This document shows, piece by piece, positions 18,164-25,716 of a stretch of DNA of 47,129 nucleotides. The translations under genes were made by a program, and so were the position numbers. This stretch comes from Candidatus Poseidoniaceae archaeon. Lineage in GTDB: Archaea > Thermoplasmatota > Poseidoniia > Poseidoniales > Poseidoniaceae. The notes below the pieces were generated by a model that did no database searches, was not told the origin of the DNA, and saw nothing but the letters and a program-made list of their open reading frames with translations. The stretch spans positions 1 through 47,129 of the forward strand of contig CALHIR010000010.1 of NCBI GenBank assembly GCA_938030705.1, read 5' to 3'. Every line of letters begins with the position of its first letter. The first letter of the stretch is position 1.

Positions 18164-18775
18164 ATGGCCGAATTACCGTTGGAATCCCTGATTGAAGCCA
18201 CCTTGTTCAGTTCAGGGAAGTCCATGTCCGTTGGCGAACTCTCTTCGGTTTTGGGCTATGATGAAGACGAGATGTTGGATTGCCTTGGCTCGCTTCAGGC
18301 CACGCTCAAACGAAGGAAAGGGGGCGCTCTTCAATTGGCTGAAGTCGGTGACCGATGGGCCCTTGAGGTCAAACCAAGCATCGCAGACCATCTTCCAAGG
18401 GAGACGAAGACCGACATGCCTCCAAAATTGCTCAAAGCGGCGGCCCTCATCGCCTACCATCAGCCCATGCCACAGTCTCGGCTTGTGGAATTATTGGGCC
18501 AAAAGGCCTACGACTACGTCCGAGAATTGGCTCAACACGGCATGATCGATCGTCGAAAAGACGGGAATACCCGTCGCTTAGCCACCACGCGTCGCTTCTC
18601 TGAAGCCTTTGGTTGTCCTCACACCGAGCGAAAGAAGGTCAAAGCATGGTTTCGGGAACAGGTCCAATCCAGCGGGCTCTTGGATGAGTTAGGCGACCGA
18701 AAAGAAATACTTCGAGAGGAATCCGATGAGACGGGAACGGTTCAGTCATCGCTTCCTGTTCGGGAAGAAGAATGA
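18164..18775 (+). CDS. scpB: Segregation and condensation protein B
   Basis: ScpB dimers bind the ScpA kleisin and regulate the SMC ring. The 203-residue protein has two winged-helix domains: the N-terminal one with LESLIEATLFSSGKSMSVGE, and the second with LLKAAALIAYHQPMPQSRLV and TRRLATTRRFSEAFG, matching the ScpB family. The C-terminal acidic tail is variable. It is preceded by a strong SD (AAGGAGGGA) and ends two bases before the convergent HMG-CoA reductase gene. Confidence 0.92.
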   Translation: MAELPLESLIEATLFSSGKSMSVGELSSVLGYDEDEMLDCLGSLQATLKRRKGGALQLAEVGDRWALEVKPSIADHLPRETKTDMPPKLLKAAALIAYHQPMPQSRLVELLGQKAYDYVRELAQHGMIDRRKDGNTRRLATTRRFSEAFGCPHTERKKVKAWFREQVQSSGLLDELGDRKEILREESDETGTVQSSLPVREEE

Positions 18776-18777
18776 GG

Positions 18778-20076
18778 TCAAGCCTTCCGCATCTCTTCAA
18801 GCCAGGTCTCAACCAAACTTTGCGTGCGATGTCCGTCGTGTGCTTGAATGCGAACCGCAAGCCGCTCGACTTCCTCGCCCACTGCACCTGCGCTCACGGC
18901 CATGTTCTTGGCGTGCAGTTTCATGTGGCCGGCTTGAATCCCCTTCGTCGATAGCGCTCGCAGTGCTCCCAAATTCTGGGCAAGTCCGGCACAGAGGATG
19001 ATGCCAGCGAGTTCTTGGGCCGTTTCTACACCCAAGATGGCGAGGTTGGCTTTGGCAGCTGGATGGACTTTGGATGCGCCTCCAACGATGCCAACGGCCA
19101 TGGGGAGTTCCATCGTGCCAACCAAGTTTCCTTCTTCGTTCCGTTCCCATGAAGACATCGAGGTGTAGCGCCCATCGGGCATGGTGGTCCATGCATGGCA
19201 ACCAGCCTCAACGGCTCGCCAATCTTGGCCGCAGGCGAGGGCGACGCTGCTGATAGCGTTCATGACGCCTTTGTTATGGGTCGCAGCTCGGAACGGGTCC
19301 TCAACCGCAAAGGCATGGGCTTCAAGAATGCCTTGGATGACCGCCAATCCGTCGTCTCTTGTACCATCGGAGGACATCTCTTCAGGCGTAAATACCGCTC
19401 GCACACGTGCTAAACGGTGGCCGGCAAGATTGGAGAGGATACGGAGGTGGGCACGTCCACCGGACATGGCTTCCAGGCGAGGTGCCACGCGTTCCGCCAT
19501 GGTGTTGACTGCATTGGCCCCCATGGCGTCGCGGCAATCGACGAGCAGGTGCGCCACCAACATCGTCCCCATGGGTGTGGGGAGCTGGCGAAGCTCAATG
19601 TCCTTGCAACCACCGCCCAGTGCAATCATTCGAGAGGGGATGTCGTTACAGAAAGTTATCAATTCGTCTTTTTTGTCAAGAATCATTTGTTCGGCGGCGC
19701 TGAAATCTTCGATATCCAGCAGTTGAATCTGGCCGATCATGATGGGGTCGTCATTATCTGTGAAAAATCCGCCGTGGGTGAGGCAGCGTTTGGCCATGTT
19801 GGATGCAGCAGCCACAACGCTTGATTCTTCGAGACAAAATGGAATCAGGTAGTGCTTTCCGTCGATGACGAAGTTGGTGGCGACGCCAACGGGGAGGGAC
19901 ATGGTGCCTATGACGTTCTCGATCATGCGGTCGGCGGCAGTTTCGTCCAATTCTCCATGCTTTGCAAGGGCCGCGACGTGGTCCTTACTGAGGTTGGCCG
20001 CATCGGCGACGAGGTTTCGCCGCTCTTCAACGGTCAGTTTGTACAGTCCTTTGACGCGGCTGTTCTCGACCGGCAT
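18778..20076 (-). CDS. mvaA: Hydroxymethylglutaryl-CoA reductase, class II
   Basis: This enzyme makes mevalonate from HMG-CoA, the committed step toward archaeal isoprenoid lipids. The 432 residues align with class II enzymes: MIENVIGTMSLPVGVATNF (substrate loop), LEESSVVAAAS with the catalytic Glu at 83-84, HNKGVMNAISSVALACGQDW with the catalytic Lys and Asp, and GHMKLHAKNMA with the catalytic His. Class II was first known from bacteria, where some members are degradative. Here it is most likely the biosynthetic enzyme, as in Archaeoglobus and Thermoplasma relatives, although no other mevalonate gene is in view. It is transcribed away from the repeat-rich intergenic region at 20151-20253. 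Confidence 0.93.
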   Translation of the reverse strand: MPVENSRVKGLYKLTVEERRNLVADAANLSKDHVAALAKHGELDETAADRMIENVIGTMSLPVGVATNFVIDGKHYLIPFCLEESSVVAAASNMAKRCLTHGGFFTDNDDPIMIGQIQLLDIEDFSAAEQMILDKKDELITFCNDIPSRMIALGGGCKDIELRQLPTPMGTMLVAHLLVDCRDAMGANAVNTMAERVAPRLEAMSGGRAHLRILSNLAGHRLARVRAVFTPEEMSSDGTRDDGLAVIQGILEAHAFAVEDPFRAATHNKGVMNAISSVALACGQDWRAVEAGCHAWTTMPDGRYTSMSSWERNEEGNLVGTMELPMAVGIVGGASKVHPAAKANLAILGVETAQELAGIILCAGLAQNLGALRALSTKGIQAGHMKLHAKNMAVSAGAVGEEVERLAVRIQAHDGHRTQSLVETWLEEMRKA

Positions 20077-20150
20077 GGTGCTTCCCGTGGTGAGGGTGGA
20101 GGCTGCGTTCCTTGAATCAATCGCTGCAAGGGTGTCTCCTCGCGCCGTGC

Positions 20151-20253
20151 GTTAACGGGTTTAACGGGTCGCCTAACGCGTTAATGGGGCGTTAATGTGC
20201 TGTTAATTCATGCTGCGATAAGCGAGCGGCCCCCGCTTTAACGCATCGTAACG
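20151..20253. repeat. Cluster of TTAACG-like short repeats in a divergent intergenic region
   Basis: Eight related elements occur in about 100 bases: GTTAACGGG (20151), TTTAACGGG (20160), CCTAACGCG (20172), GTTAATGGG (20180), GTTAATGTG (20191), GTTAATTC (20202), TTTAACGC (20237) and GTAACG (20248). The first six have centres 8-12 bases apart, close to one helical turn, so they would lie on one face of the DNA. A small dyad AGCGG-CCC-CCGCT (20225-20237) lies between the sixth and seventh. The position between mvaA (-) and the AAA+ gene (+) suits an operator array or an initiator-binding region. The rest of this 236-base gap (20077-20312) shows only the TATA box at 20286. Confidence 0.5.
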
Positions 20254-20285
20254 AGTCCCTTAGGGCTCCAGAATCGCTCAAACAT

Positions 20286-20293
20286 GATATACC
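20286..20293 (+). promoter_or_regulatory. TATA box giving a probably leaderless mRNA
   Basis: GATATACC is centred 23-24 bases before the ATG at 20313, the normal TATA-to-start distance in archaea. Transcription would therefore begin at or next to the start codon. No SD precedes that ATG, in agreement. Confidence 0.5.
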
Positions 20294-20312
20294 AGAACTT
20301 CGTTGGAAAGCC

Positions 20313-22160
20313 ATGGTTCGAGAAACGCATGCCTATGGCTTACCTTCGTTGAACGTCAACCCGTTTTCCATCCGTCCGCTTGAATCCGGAGAATCTGGAA
20401 AACTTGTTGGCAGGGCGGATGTTTTCACCCGAATGAAGACCTATCTTCAACTTGGGACGGCTCGGAAAGTCATGCTGCTCGGCCCGCTTGGGTCCGGGCG
20501 CACGTCACTTGCTCGCTGTTTGATGCCGTATGCGGGGGCCTCAGCCACCATTGACCATCTGCCCGCCCAATCACCAGCCACCGCCCTTCTGAGCATGTGT
20601 TATCGCCAAATGATCGGTGGCGAGCCCCCCAGCAATCGAACAGAACTGGTTAACGGCCTTGTAAACGAGATGTACAGCCATCCCAACAAGCTCCCGATGA
20701 TCGTCATAGACGTTCCCGCCAGCGACCTCTCCGTTCTGGAAGTCGCCCTTCGAGATGCTCACTCTTCATTGGAACGCCTCAATGCCCTTCTGGTCCTCGT
20801 CTGCGATGTCAAAGAACGCCATCATCTCCCCCAAACGGTGATTGAAGGGTTTGAAGTTCAACGCCTTTCGCCGTTCAGTGTGCATGATGTGCTTTCCTTG
20901 GTCCGTCAACGATTGGCTTCTGTGGGCGTGATGGAAAGTGAGTTTTCGATGCACGATGCGACCGAAATACTCGAGGATTGCGACGGTTTTCCCGCCCAGG
21001 TCATCACCATTTTGCGTGATGCCGTTGACGGTATTCGAATGCAAAACCCCGACGGGTTGCCTCCTGAGTATGTGGATACCTCTGCCAAGATCTTCCCGCG
21101 GGACGAGCCCGACGCACTTCACCAACTCATGGAAGACGGTGTCAAATCGGAAGAAGGAGAGGATGAACTCGGCGACACGTTCTCCGAACCTGCCGCTGAA
21201 CCACCTGCCTCCAACGAACCCTTATCCGACGTTATCGACGCTTCCATGCCCTGGACCGAGCGACCACCCATTCAACCCAATCAAGCACCGTCTGCCCATT
21301 TAGATGATGATTCGCCGGACTCAAACTTTGAACTGGATATTGGTTGGTTGATTGAAGAGAAAGATCAGGACGAGCCGCTTCAAGAGAGCCCGTTTAACCC
21401 CCCCATCATTGACGCCGATGCTGTTGCCGCCTCATCGACCACTCAACTCTCGGGTATGTTCCGTAACATTGCCCAACGAGGAAAGGATACGAGTCGGGGA
21501 GTTAACGCCATGAAAGCAGCGTCTGATGAGGATCAGCAGGAATTGGTGGCCGCCTTCGATGGAAATCATTTTTGGGTGGACGGGTCATTGCTTCCCCCAA
21601 CGCCCGCTGAACCGATTCCTGAAGAGGAGTCCGCAGTCATCTTGCACGATGAAGTGGGCATGCCCGAACTCCCCCGCCTGGAGGACCTCCCAAGTGAACC
21701 AGAAGGGCCTCTGGATGAACCTGACACGCCTCTGGTGGGATCTGCCTTGACGGACCCCAGCGTCCTTGAAACGCTTCAAGCCATCATGGCTTTGATGCAA
21801 CCATCGAGGGATGCTCCTGCTCATGAGGCGCTTCTGACCTTCTTCCAAGGGCGTTTCCAACAACGGATTGGCCCCAAGGAGGTCCATGCCCTCAATCCTC
21901 TGGTGCTGGGTTCGTTGAATCCTGTTGAAGGCTACGTGGTGGCCATCGCCCAGGAACGTGATTATTCTCCATCTGATGTTTCCATGCTCCAACACTTGGG
22001 CGTCAAGCGAGCCCGACTTTCTCAGATCAGCAACCGCCTGCTGAAGAACGGCATCCTTCAAGCAAGGCAGGTCGGTCGCAATCGTAAGTTTTCTCTCACT
22101 CAGGCCGCTCGGGCTCAATTAATTGCGTGGGGGGCCCTCAAGGCAGGTGATGTCCAATGA
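20313..22160 (+). CDS. Degenerate AAA+ ATPase with C-terminal winged helix
   Basis: The 615-residue protein starts with NPFSIRPL and KLVGR, an Orc1/Cdc6- or ExeA-like AAA+ entry. The P-loop is GPLGSGRTS (57-65), with Arg63 where Lys is expected. The Walker B strand PMIVIDVPASD has Asp133 but Val instead of the catalytic Glu. A long acidic, Pro-rich linker (about 255-500) leads to a winged-helix domain (about 530-610) containing SDVSMLQHLGVKRARLSQISNRLLKNG, of MarR/ArsR type. Nucleotide hydrolysis looks impaired, so it may be a nucleotide-sensing scaffold or a DNA-binding regulator. It overlaps the next gene by ATGA. The function is not recognised. Confidence 0.65.
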   Translation: MVRETHAYGLPSLNVNPFSIRPLESGESGKLVGRADVFTRMKTYLQLGTARKVMLLGPLGSGRTSLARCLMPYAGASATIDHLPAQSPATALLSMCYRQMIGGEPPSNRTELVNGLVNEMYSHPNKLPMIVIDVPASDLSVLEVALRDAHSSLERLNALLVLVCDVKERHHLPQTVIEGFEVQRLSPFSVHDVLSLVRQRLASVGVMESEFSMHDATEILEDCDGFPAQVITILRDAVDGIRMQNPDGLPPEYVDTSAKIFPRDEPDALHQLMEDGVKSEEGEDELGDTFSEPAAEPPASNEPLSDVIDASMPWTERPPIQPNQAPSAHLDDDSPDSNFELDIGWLIEEKDQDEPLQESPFNPPIIDADAVAASSTTQLSGMFRNIAQRGKDTSRGVNAMKAASDEDQQELVAAFDGNHFWVDGSLLPPTPAEPIPEEESAVILHDEVGMPELPRLEDLPSEPEGPLDEPDTPLVGSALTDPSVLETLQAIMALMQPSRDAPAHEALLTFFQGRFQQRIGPKEVHALNPLVLGSLNPVEGYVVAIAQERDYSPSDVSMLQHLGVKRARLSQISNRLLKNGILQARQVGRNRKFSLTQAARAQLIAWGALKAGDVQ

Positions 22161-23206
22161 CGTGGAACGTGGCTTGGTCTTGGCAGGCTGAAGGGCGTAT
22201 TGCCGCTCTGGCTGCCGTTGAAGGTGGACTGTTGGTCAGTTCTGGCCTTCGTTTGGAACTCTTGGAGGCCGATGGTTCGACCCGCTGGGCGGTGGACGTT
22301 CCGTTCAAAGTTCACGCCGCCTACGCCTCGCAAGGGACCGTCGGTGTTCTGGCCGCCCACGGCTTCTTTTTGCTCAACACGAGCGATGGTTCCATGGTCA
22401 ACGAAGGCCGAAGTGCTCCAGCCGGCTTCAGCGACCTTCGTCCGCGGCCGGGTGGCGGCTGGGCTTTGGCTGGTCGTCGGGGCGAGATTCACCTCTTCTC
22501 CCAGCACGGCCGAGGCATCCGTCGCGTGGAAAGCGGTCCCGTTCGGAGGTTGCTTGGTTGGCTCGACCGAGAGCATCTGCTTTGGCAAGACCCCGATGGC
22601 CATCTGTGGTGCGGTCGATTGACCGGCGACGATCGCAAGCGTTTGCTTGAGGAGCGCTCGTGGAGTTGGTGTTCTTCCCTCATCGATGGGCGCTTGCTCC
22701 TGCAAAGCAGCGATGGAGGGCTTTGGGAAGGCATCCCTCATCCTTTCGGTTGGGACGCTATCAACCGGTTGGAATACGATAGCGTTGAACCCATGAGTGC
22801 GGTACGAACTGGAGACGGCTGGTGGGTTTTGGGCATTGAAGGTCATCTTCTTTCCATGACAGAACCGGATGATGGGAGTGATGAAACACCCCTCACACGA
22901 GGCATGAACCTCGGTGATTTACTCGTTTTGTGCACGCCCGATGCCATGGCAACGGCCACACGGGACGGTTTGGTACGGCGATGGACAGCGCCTCATCTCG
23001 CTGATGCTGAGCGTGAAGGTCGCTACAAGGCCGCAGCTGAGGCGGCCATGGCCCGGAATTGGGAAGAGCGACGACAGATGTTCCTTCGGGCTCAGGAAGC
23101 CGAGGACTTGGGTAAGTTGTCATTGGCCATTGAACTCTATGAAGCCCTAGGCAGGGCTGAAGACGCTCGTCGTCTGCTCAAGCGGCAAAAGGAGGGCGGC
23201 GAATGA
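22157..23206 (+). CDS. Beta-propeller-like protein with C-terminal helical repeat
   Basis: The function is not recognised. The 349-residue protein has no signal peptide or membrane segment. Residues 1-285 are built of short beta-strand repeats of the type AALAAVEGGLLVSSGLRLELL, WALAGRRGEIHLFSQHGRG and ATATRDGLVRRWTAP, the look of a WD40/PQQ-type propeller. A TPR-like helical end follows (about 295-345: RAQEAEDLGKLSLAIELYEA). The ATG overlaps the stop of the AAA+ gene (ATGA), and its own stop overlaps the DUF357 start (ATGA), so the three are expected to be made together and perhaps form a complex. Confidence 0.6.
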   Translation: MTWNVAWSWQAEGRIAALAAVEGGLLVSSGLRLELLEADGSTRWAVDVPFKVHAAYASQGTVGVLAAHGFFLLNTSDGSMVNEGRSAPAGFSDLRPRPGGGWALAGRRGEIHLFSQHGRGIRRVESGPVRRLLGWLDREHLLWQDPDGHLWCGRLTGDDRKRLLEERSWSWCSSLIDGRLLLQSSDGGLWEGIPHPFGWDAINRLEYDSVEPMSAVRTGDGWWVLGIEGHLLSMTEPDDGSDETPLTRGMNLGDLLVLCTPDAMATATRDGLVRRWTAPHLADAEREGRYKAAAEAAMARNWEERRQMFLRAQEAEDLGKLSLAIELYEALGRAEDARRLLKRQKEGGE

Positions 23207-23502
23207 GCGAGGCGCTTCATACCCTTACGGTTGAACGCGTGGAGTCCTATCTTGACATTACTCGCCGTGCCAGAGCCAAGGCAACCACGTTGGTCGAGGC
23301 GGAGAGTCCGGAAGGCCTACATTTAGCCACCATGATGAGGATGGCTGATGACTACGCATCCGACGCTCAGCATTTCCTGTCCACCGGGGACCTTGTTCGA
23401 GCTTTTGGAGCGATCAATTATGCTCACGCTTGGATTGATGCTGGTGTAAAAATCGGTTGGCTTGATGGCCATGGCGATGATGTGCTGTTCACACTCCCCT
23501 AG
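23203..23502 (+). CDS. DUF357 family protein
   Basis: This 99-residue all-helical archaeal protein matches DUF357 by its features VESYLDITRRA, MADDYASDAQHFLSTGDLVRAFGAIN and YAHAWIDAGVKIGWLD. The family is archaea-restricted, small and of unknown function. It is the third gene of the ATGA-coupled cassette and ends five bases before the convergent PIN-domain gene. Confidence 0.8.
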   Translation: MSEALHTLTVERVESYLDITRRARAKATTLVEAESPEGLHLATMMRMADDYASDAQHFLSTGDLVRAFGAINYAHAWIDAGVKIGWLDGHGDDVLFTLP

Positions 23503-23507
23503 GCGCT

Positions 23508-23885
23508 CTATAGAGCATCAACAAGGTGAATATGATTGTTCTGGCGAACCTCCAAGACAGGGAGATTTGCTTCATAGAGTCGGCGCTTGAGTTGGGTGTC
23601 AACCGTGAGGGTGACCCACTGGTTCGCTTGGGCGCACGCAAGGAGTTCGTCATCGGCATGACCGCTTTCTTCAACCAGGTGGTGAAGGGCCCTGCTTCGC
23701 AGGAGGTCGAGCAACAAGGGTTTCTTTCTACCGCGTTCACTGGCGAGGCGTTGAAGTTCACGTTCGACGCTTGGGAGCAGGACCCAGGTGCAGGGACCCA
23801 ACAGCGCTTCCATATCGGCTTGAACATTCAGTTGTGCATCCATACAAGCGACCCAGCCGCAGGCGTCGATGAGCACGTGCTGCAT
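23508..23885 (-). CDS. PIN-domain protein, Fcf1-like
   Basis: This is a 125-residue PIN-fold nuclease. Acidic residues of the PIN active site are retained: D7 (LIDACGW), the Glu in LPSVERELQRL, an Asp pair in HADDELLACA and the Asp in LTVDTQLKRRL. The archaeal Fcf1/VapC9-like PIN proteins encoded next to aIF2-gamma are thought to act in rRNA processing rather than as toxins. That fits here, since no antitoxin gene is adjacent and the upstream genes encode aIF2-gamma and S6e. SD GAGGGGCG precedes the ATG, nine bases after the aIF2-gamma stop. Confidence 0.75.
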   Translation of the reverse strand: MQHVLIDACGWVACMDAQLNVQADMEALLGPCTWVLLPSVERELQRLASERGRKKPLLLDLLRSRALHHLVEESGHADDELLACAQANQWVTLTVDTQLKRRLYEANLPVLEVRQNNHIHLVDAL

Positions 23886-23894
23886 CGTCGCCCC

Positions 23895-25133
23895 TCACTG
23901 GATGGTGCCGTAGCCAATCAGTCTCCAGCGAGAGCCGATTCGGCGAGAGAGCGAGATGCGCTGACCCTTATCGGCGCAAATGGGGAGGCGCAACTCAAGG
24001 TCAGTGCGCCCTTTTTCTGCGTTTCGTGTGGTTCCCACTGAGGTGGCGGTAGCGACGTTGAGCATCAACATCTCGTTGTTTCGTAGTGGTTGAATTTTCT
24101 CTGGGGTCTCACCGTCGCCAGCGACCATGTGGGGCATGAGGTTGACGCTGATGGAGAGGTGATTGTGGACTTCAGGAAGGTCGCCTTTGCGAGCCACGAC
24201 TTGCCCCGAGAGGTTGTCAGCGGTTGTAATGGACGGGTCAAGGAAGGTCGCCATACCGCACAGGCCTCCTGCATGCATCGTTTCAAGATTCAAGCCGCCG
24301 CCTTGCATGCTGCTCACGACGGCTTCAATGGGCTCCCAACTCGCTTTGTTGCCTTTCTCGATTTTGCGTCCGGGTCCAATCACGATTTCATCGCCTTCGG
24401 AGAATTCACCTTCAACGATGCTGCCCCCGATGACGCCCCCTCGCAATTTAGCGGGACGGGTCCCCGGTCTGTTGATGTCAAAGGAGCGGGCGACATGCAT
24501 GATCGAACGCTTGTCCTTGGAACGGTCGGGTGTAGGAATGGTTGCTTCGATGGCTTCAATCAAGACATCAAGATTGACATCGTGGTGAGCTGAAACCGGG
24601 ATGATGGGGGCATCCTGCGCGATGGTACCCTTCAGGAAGGCTTTGATTTCTGCGTGAGATTCCATGGCCCGTTCTTTTGAGACAAGGTCAATCTTGTTCT
24701 GCACGATGACGATGTTTTCAATGCCGGCAATCTCCAAAGCCATCAGGTGCTCTCGGGTTTGGGGCTGTGGGCATGTTTCATTGGCAGCCACCATGAGCAT
24801 GGCACCGTCCATGATGGAGGCGCCTGTGATCATGATCGCCATCAGCGTCTCGTGGCCAGGGGCATCAACGAAGGATACAACTCGCTCGAGTTCCTTCTCA
24901 ACATCCTTGCCGCCGTCTGGGCGCTTGCCTGTGGCGTAGAATTGGCCGGTGCTGTCCTTGTAGAAAGCAGTGTCAGCGTAGCCGAGTTTAATTGAAATGC
25001 CTCGCTTTCGTTCTTCAGAATGCGTATCGGTCCAAACGCCAGAGAGCGCTTGGGTAAGGGTTGTCTTTCCGTGGTCAACGTGGCCAACGAGGCCAATGTT
25101 GACCTCGGGTTGAGCGGGAAGCTTTCGTGCCAT
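23895..25133 (-). CDS. eif2g: Translation initiation factor aIF2 subunit gamma
   Basis: This GTPase subunit of heterotrimeric aIF2 carries initiator Met-tRNA to the small ribosomal subunit. The 412-residue protein shows G1 GHVDHGKTT (17-25), the switch region KRGISIKLGYAD, G3 DAPGHETLM, G4 VQNKIDLV, and the family segments ANETCPQPQTREHLMALEIAG and RSFDINRPGT. In most archaeal and eukaryotic gamma subunits a Cys4 zinc knuckle follows switch 1; here that stretch (about 58-80) contains no Cys. SD GAGGAGAGGG precedes the start. It is the middle gene of an S6e-aIF2g-PIN operon. Confidence 0.96.
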   Translation of the reverse strand: MARKLPAQPEVNIGLVGHVDHGKTTLTQALSGVWTDTHSEERKRGISIKLGYADTAFYKDSTGQFYATGKRPDGGKDVEKELERVVSFVDAPGHETLMAIMITGASIMDGAMLMVAANETCPQPQTREHLMALEIAGIENIVIVQNKIDLVSKERAMESHAEIKAFLKGTIAQDAPIIPVSAHHDVNLDVLIEAIEATIPTPDRSKDKRSIMHVARSFDINRPGTRPAKLRGGVIGGSIVEGEFSEGDEIVIGPGRKIEKGNKASWEPIEAVVSSMQGGGLNLETMHAGGLCGMATFLDPSITTADNLSGQVVARKGDLPEVHNHLSISVNLMPHMVAGDGETPEKIQPLRNNEMLMLNVATATSVGTTRNAEKGRTDLELRLPICADKGQRISLSRRIGSRWRLIGYGTIQ

Positions 25134-25172
25134 GCTTCCCTCTCCTCACGTTCAGCGATTACCCTCTCGGGT

Positions 25173-25649
25173 TCACTCCGATGTTTCCTCGCCCTCAGCG
25201 CCGAGGATGGTAGCGAGTGGCTTCTTTCCAGATTCAACCACTCGGAGATTGATTTGACGGGTGTCTTGGGTCACCGTGTTTCCACGGAAGTTTCGTCGCT
25301 TTCGAAGACCGTCTGGCTTGTATCGGAAACGCCTCTTGTCGCCACCTTTCTTCTTGTGAACGACCACTTCCCCCTTGTATCCAGTGGATTGGGTCACGAG
25401 AATGGATTGGCGGTTGCCGCCTTCGAGGTCTCGACGCATGGGGGTTCCCGTTTTGTCGGAACCGCCCGTGATTTCGAGTTTGTAGCCCGAGAGCGTCTTG
25501 TCGCCTTCGCCCACAAAGAGTCCGTCAACCACGTCGCCGATGCGCTTACCGAGCATCTGAGCGTGGTTGTTTCCGGTGATTTTCAAGGCGTAGGACTTTC
25601 CGCCGTTCTTGGGGTCTGTGTCGTTGACCACTGCGATGAATTCTGCCAT
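25173..25649 (-). CDS. rps6e: 30S ribosomal protein S6e
   Basis: S6e is an archaeal/eukaryotic small-subunit protein. The 158 residues contain the S6e core: GKSYALKITGNNHAQMLGKRIGD, DGLFVGEGDKTLSGYKLEITGG, GTPMRRDLEGG and RFRYKPDGLRKRRNFRGNTV. The N-terminal 125 residues match the family, and a short acidic tail follows. The SD GAGGTG lies seven bases before the ATG, and a TATA box (25687-25694) gives a short leader. It is the first gene of the S6e-aIF2g-PIN operon. Confidence 0.95.
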   Translation of the reverse strand: MAEFIAVVNDTDPKNGGKSYALKITGNNHAQMLGKRIGDVVDGLFVGEGDKTLSGYKLEITGGSDKTGTPMRRDLEGGNRQSILVTQSTGYKGEVVVHKKKGGDKRRFRYKPDGLRKRRNFRGNTVTQDTRQINLRVVESGKKPLATILGAEGEETSE

Positions 25650-25686
25650 GTGAGCACCTCTCGGGATTTCTCCGACTCAAGACCCG

Positions 25687-25694
25687 TATTTAGC
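25687..25694 (-). promoter_or_regulatory. TATA box of the rps6e operon
   Basis: On the minus strand GCTAAATAC is centred about 40 bases before the rps6e ATG. Expected initiation near 25665 gives a leader of about 15 bases that just includes the SD. Confidence 0.4.
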
Positions 25695-25716
25695 CACTTC
25701 GTCTCAGTTGGTGAAT

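Noticed and set aside
20077-20312. CRISPR array or tRNA in the largest intergenic gap
   Set aside because: The repeats are under 10 bases and only about one helical turn apart, with no spacers; no cloverleaf or T-loop GTTCAAATC sequence is present.
23508-23885. PIN-domain gene as a VapC toxin of a toxin-antitoxin pair
   Set aside because: No small antitoxin gene is adjacent, and the gene sits in an S6e-aIF2-gamma operon typical of the Fcf1-like rRNA-processing PIN proteins.
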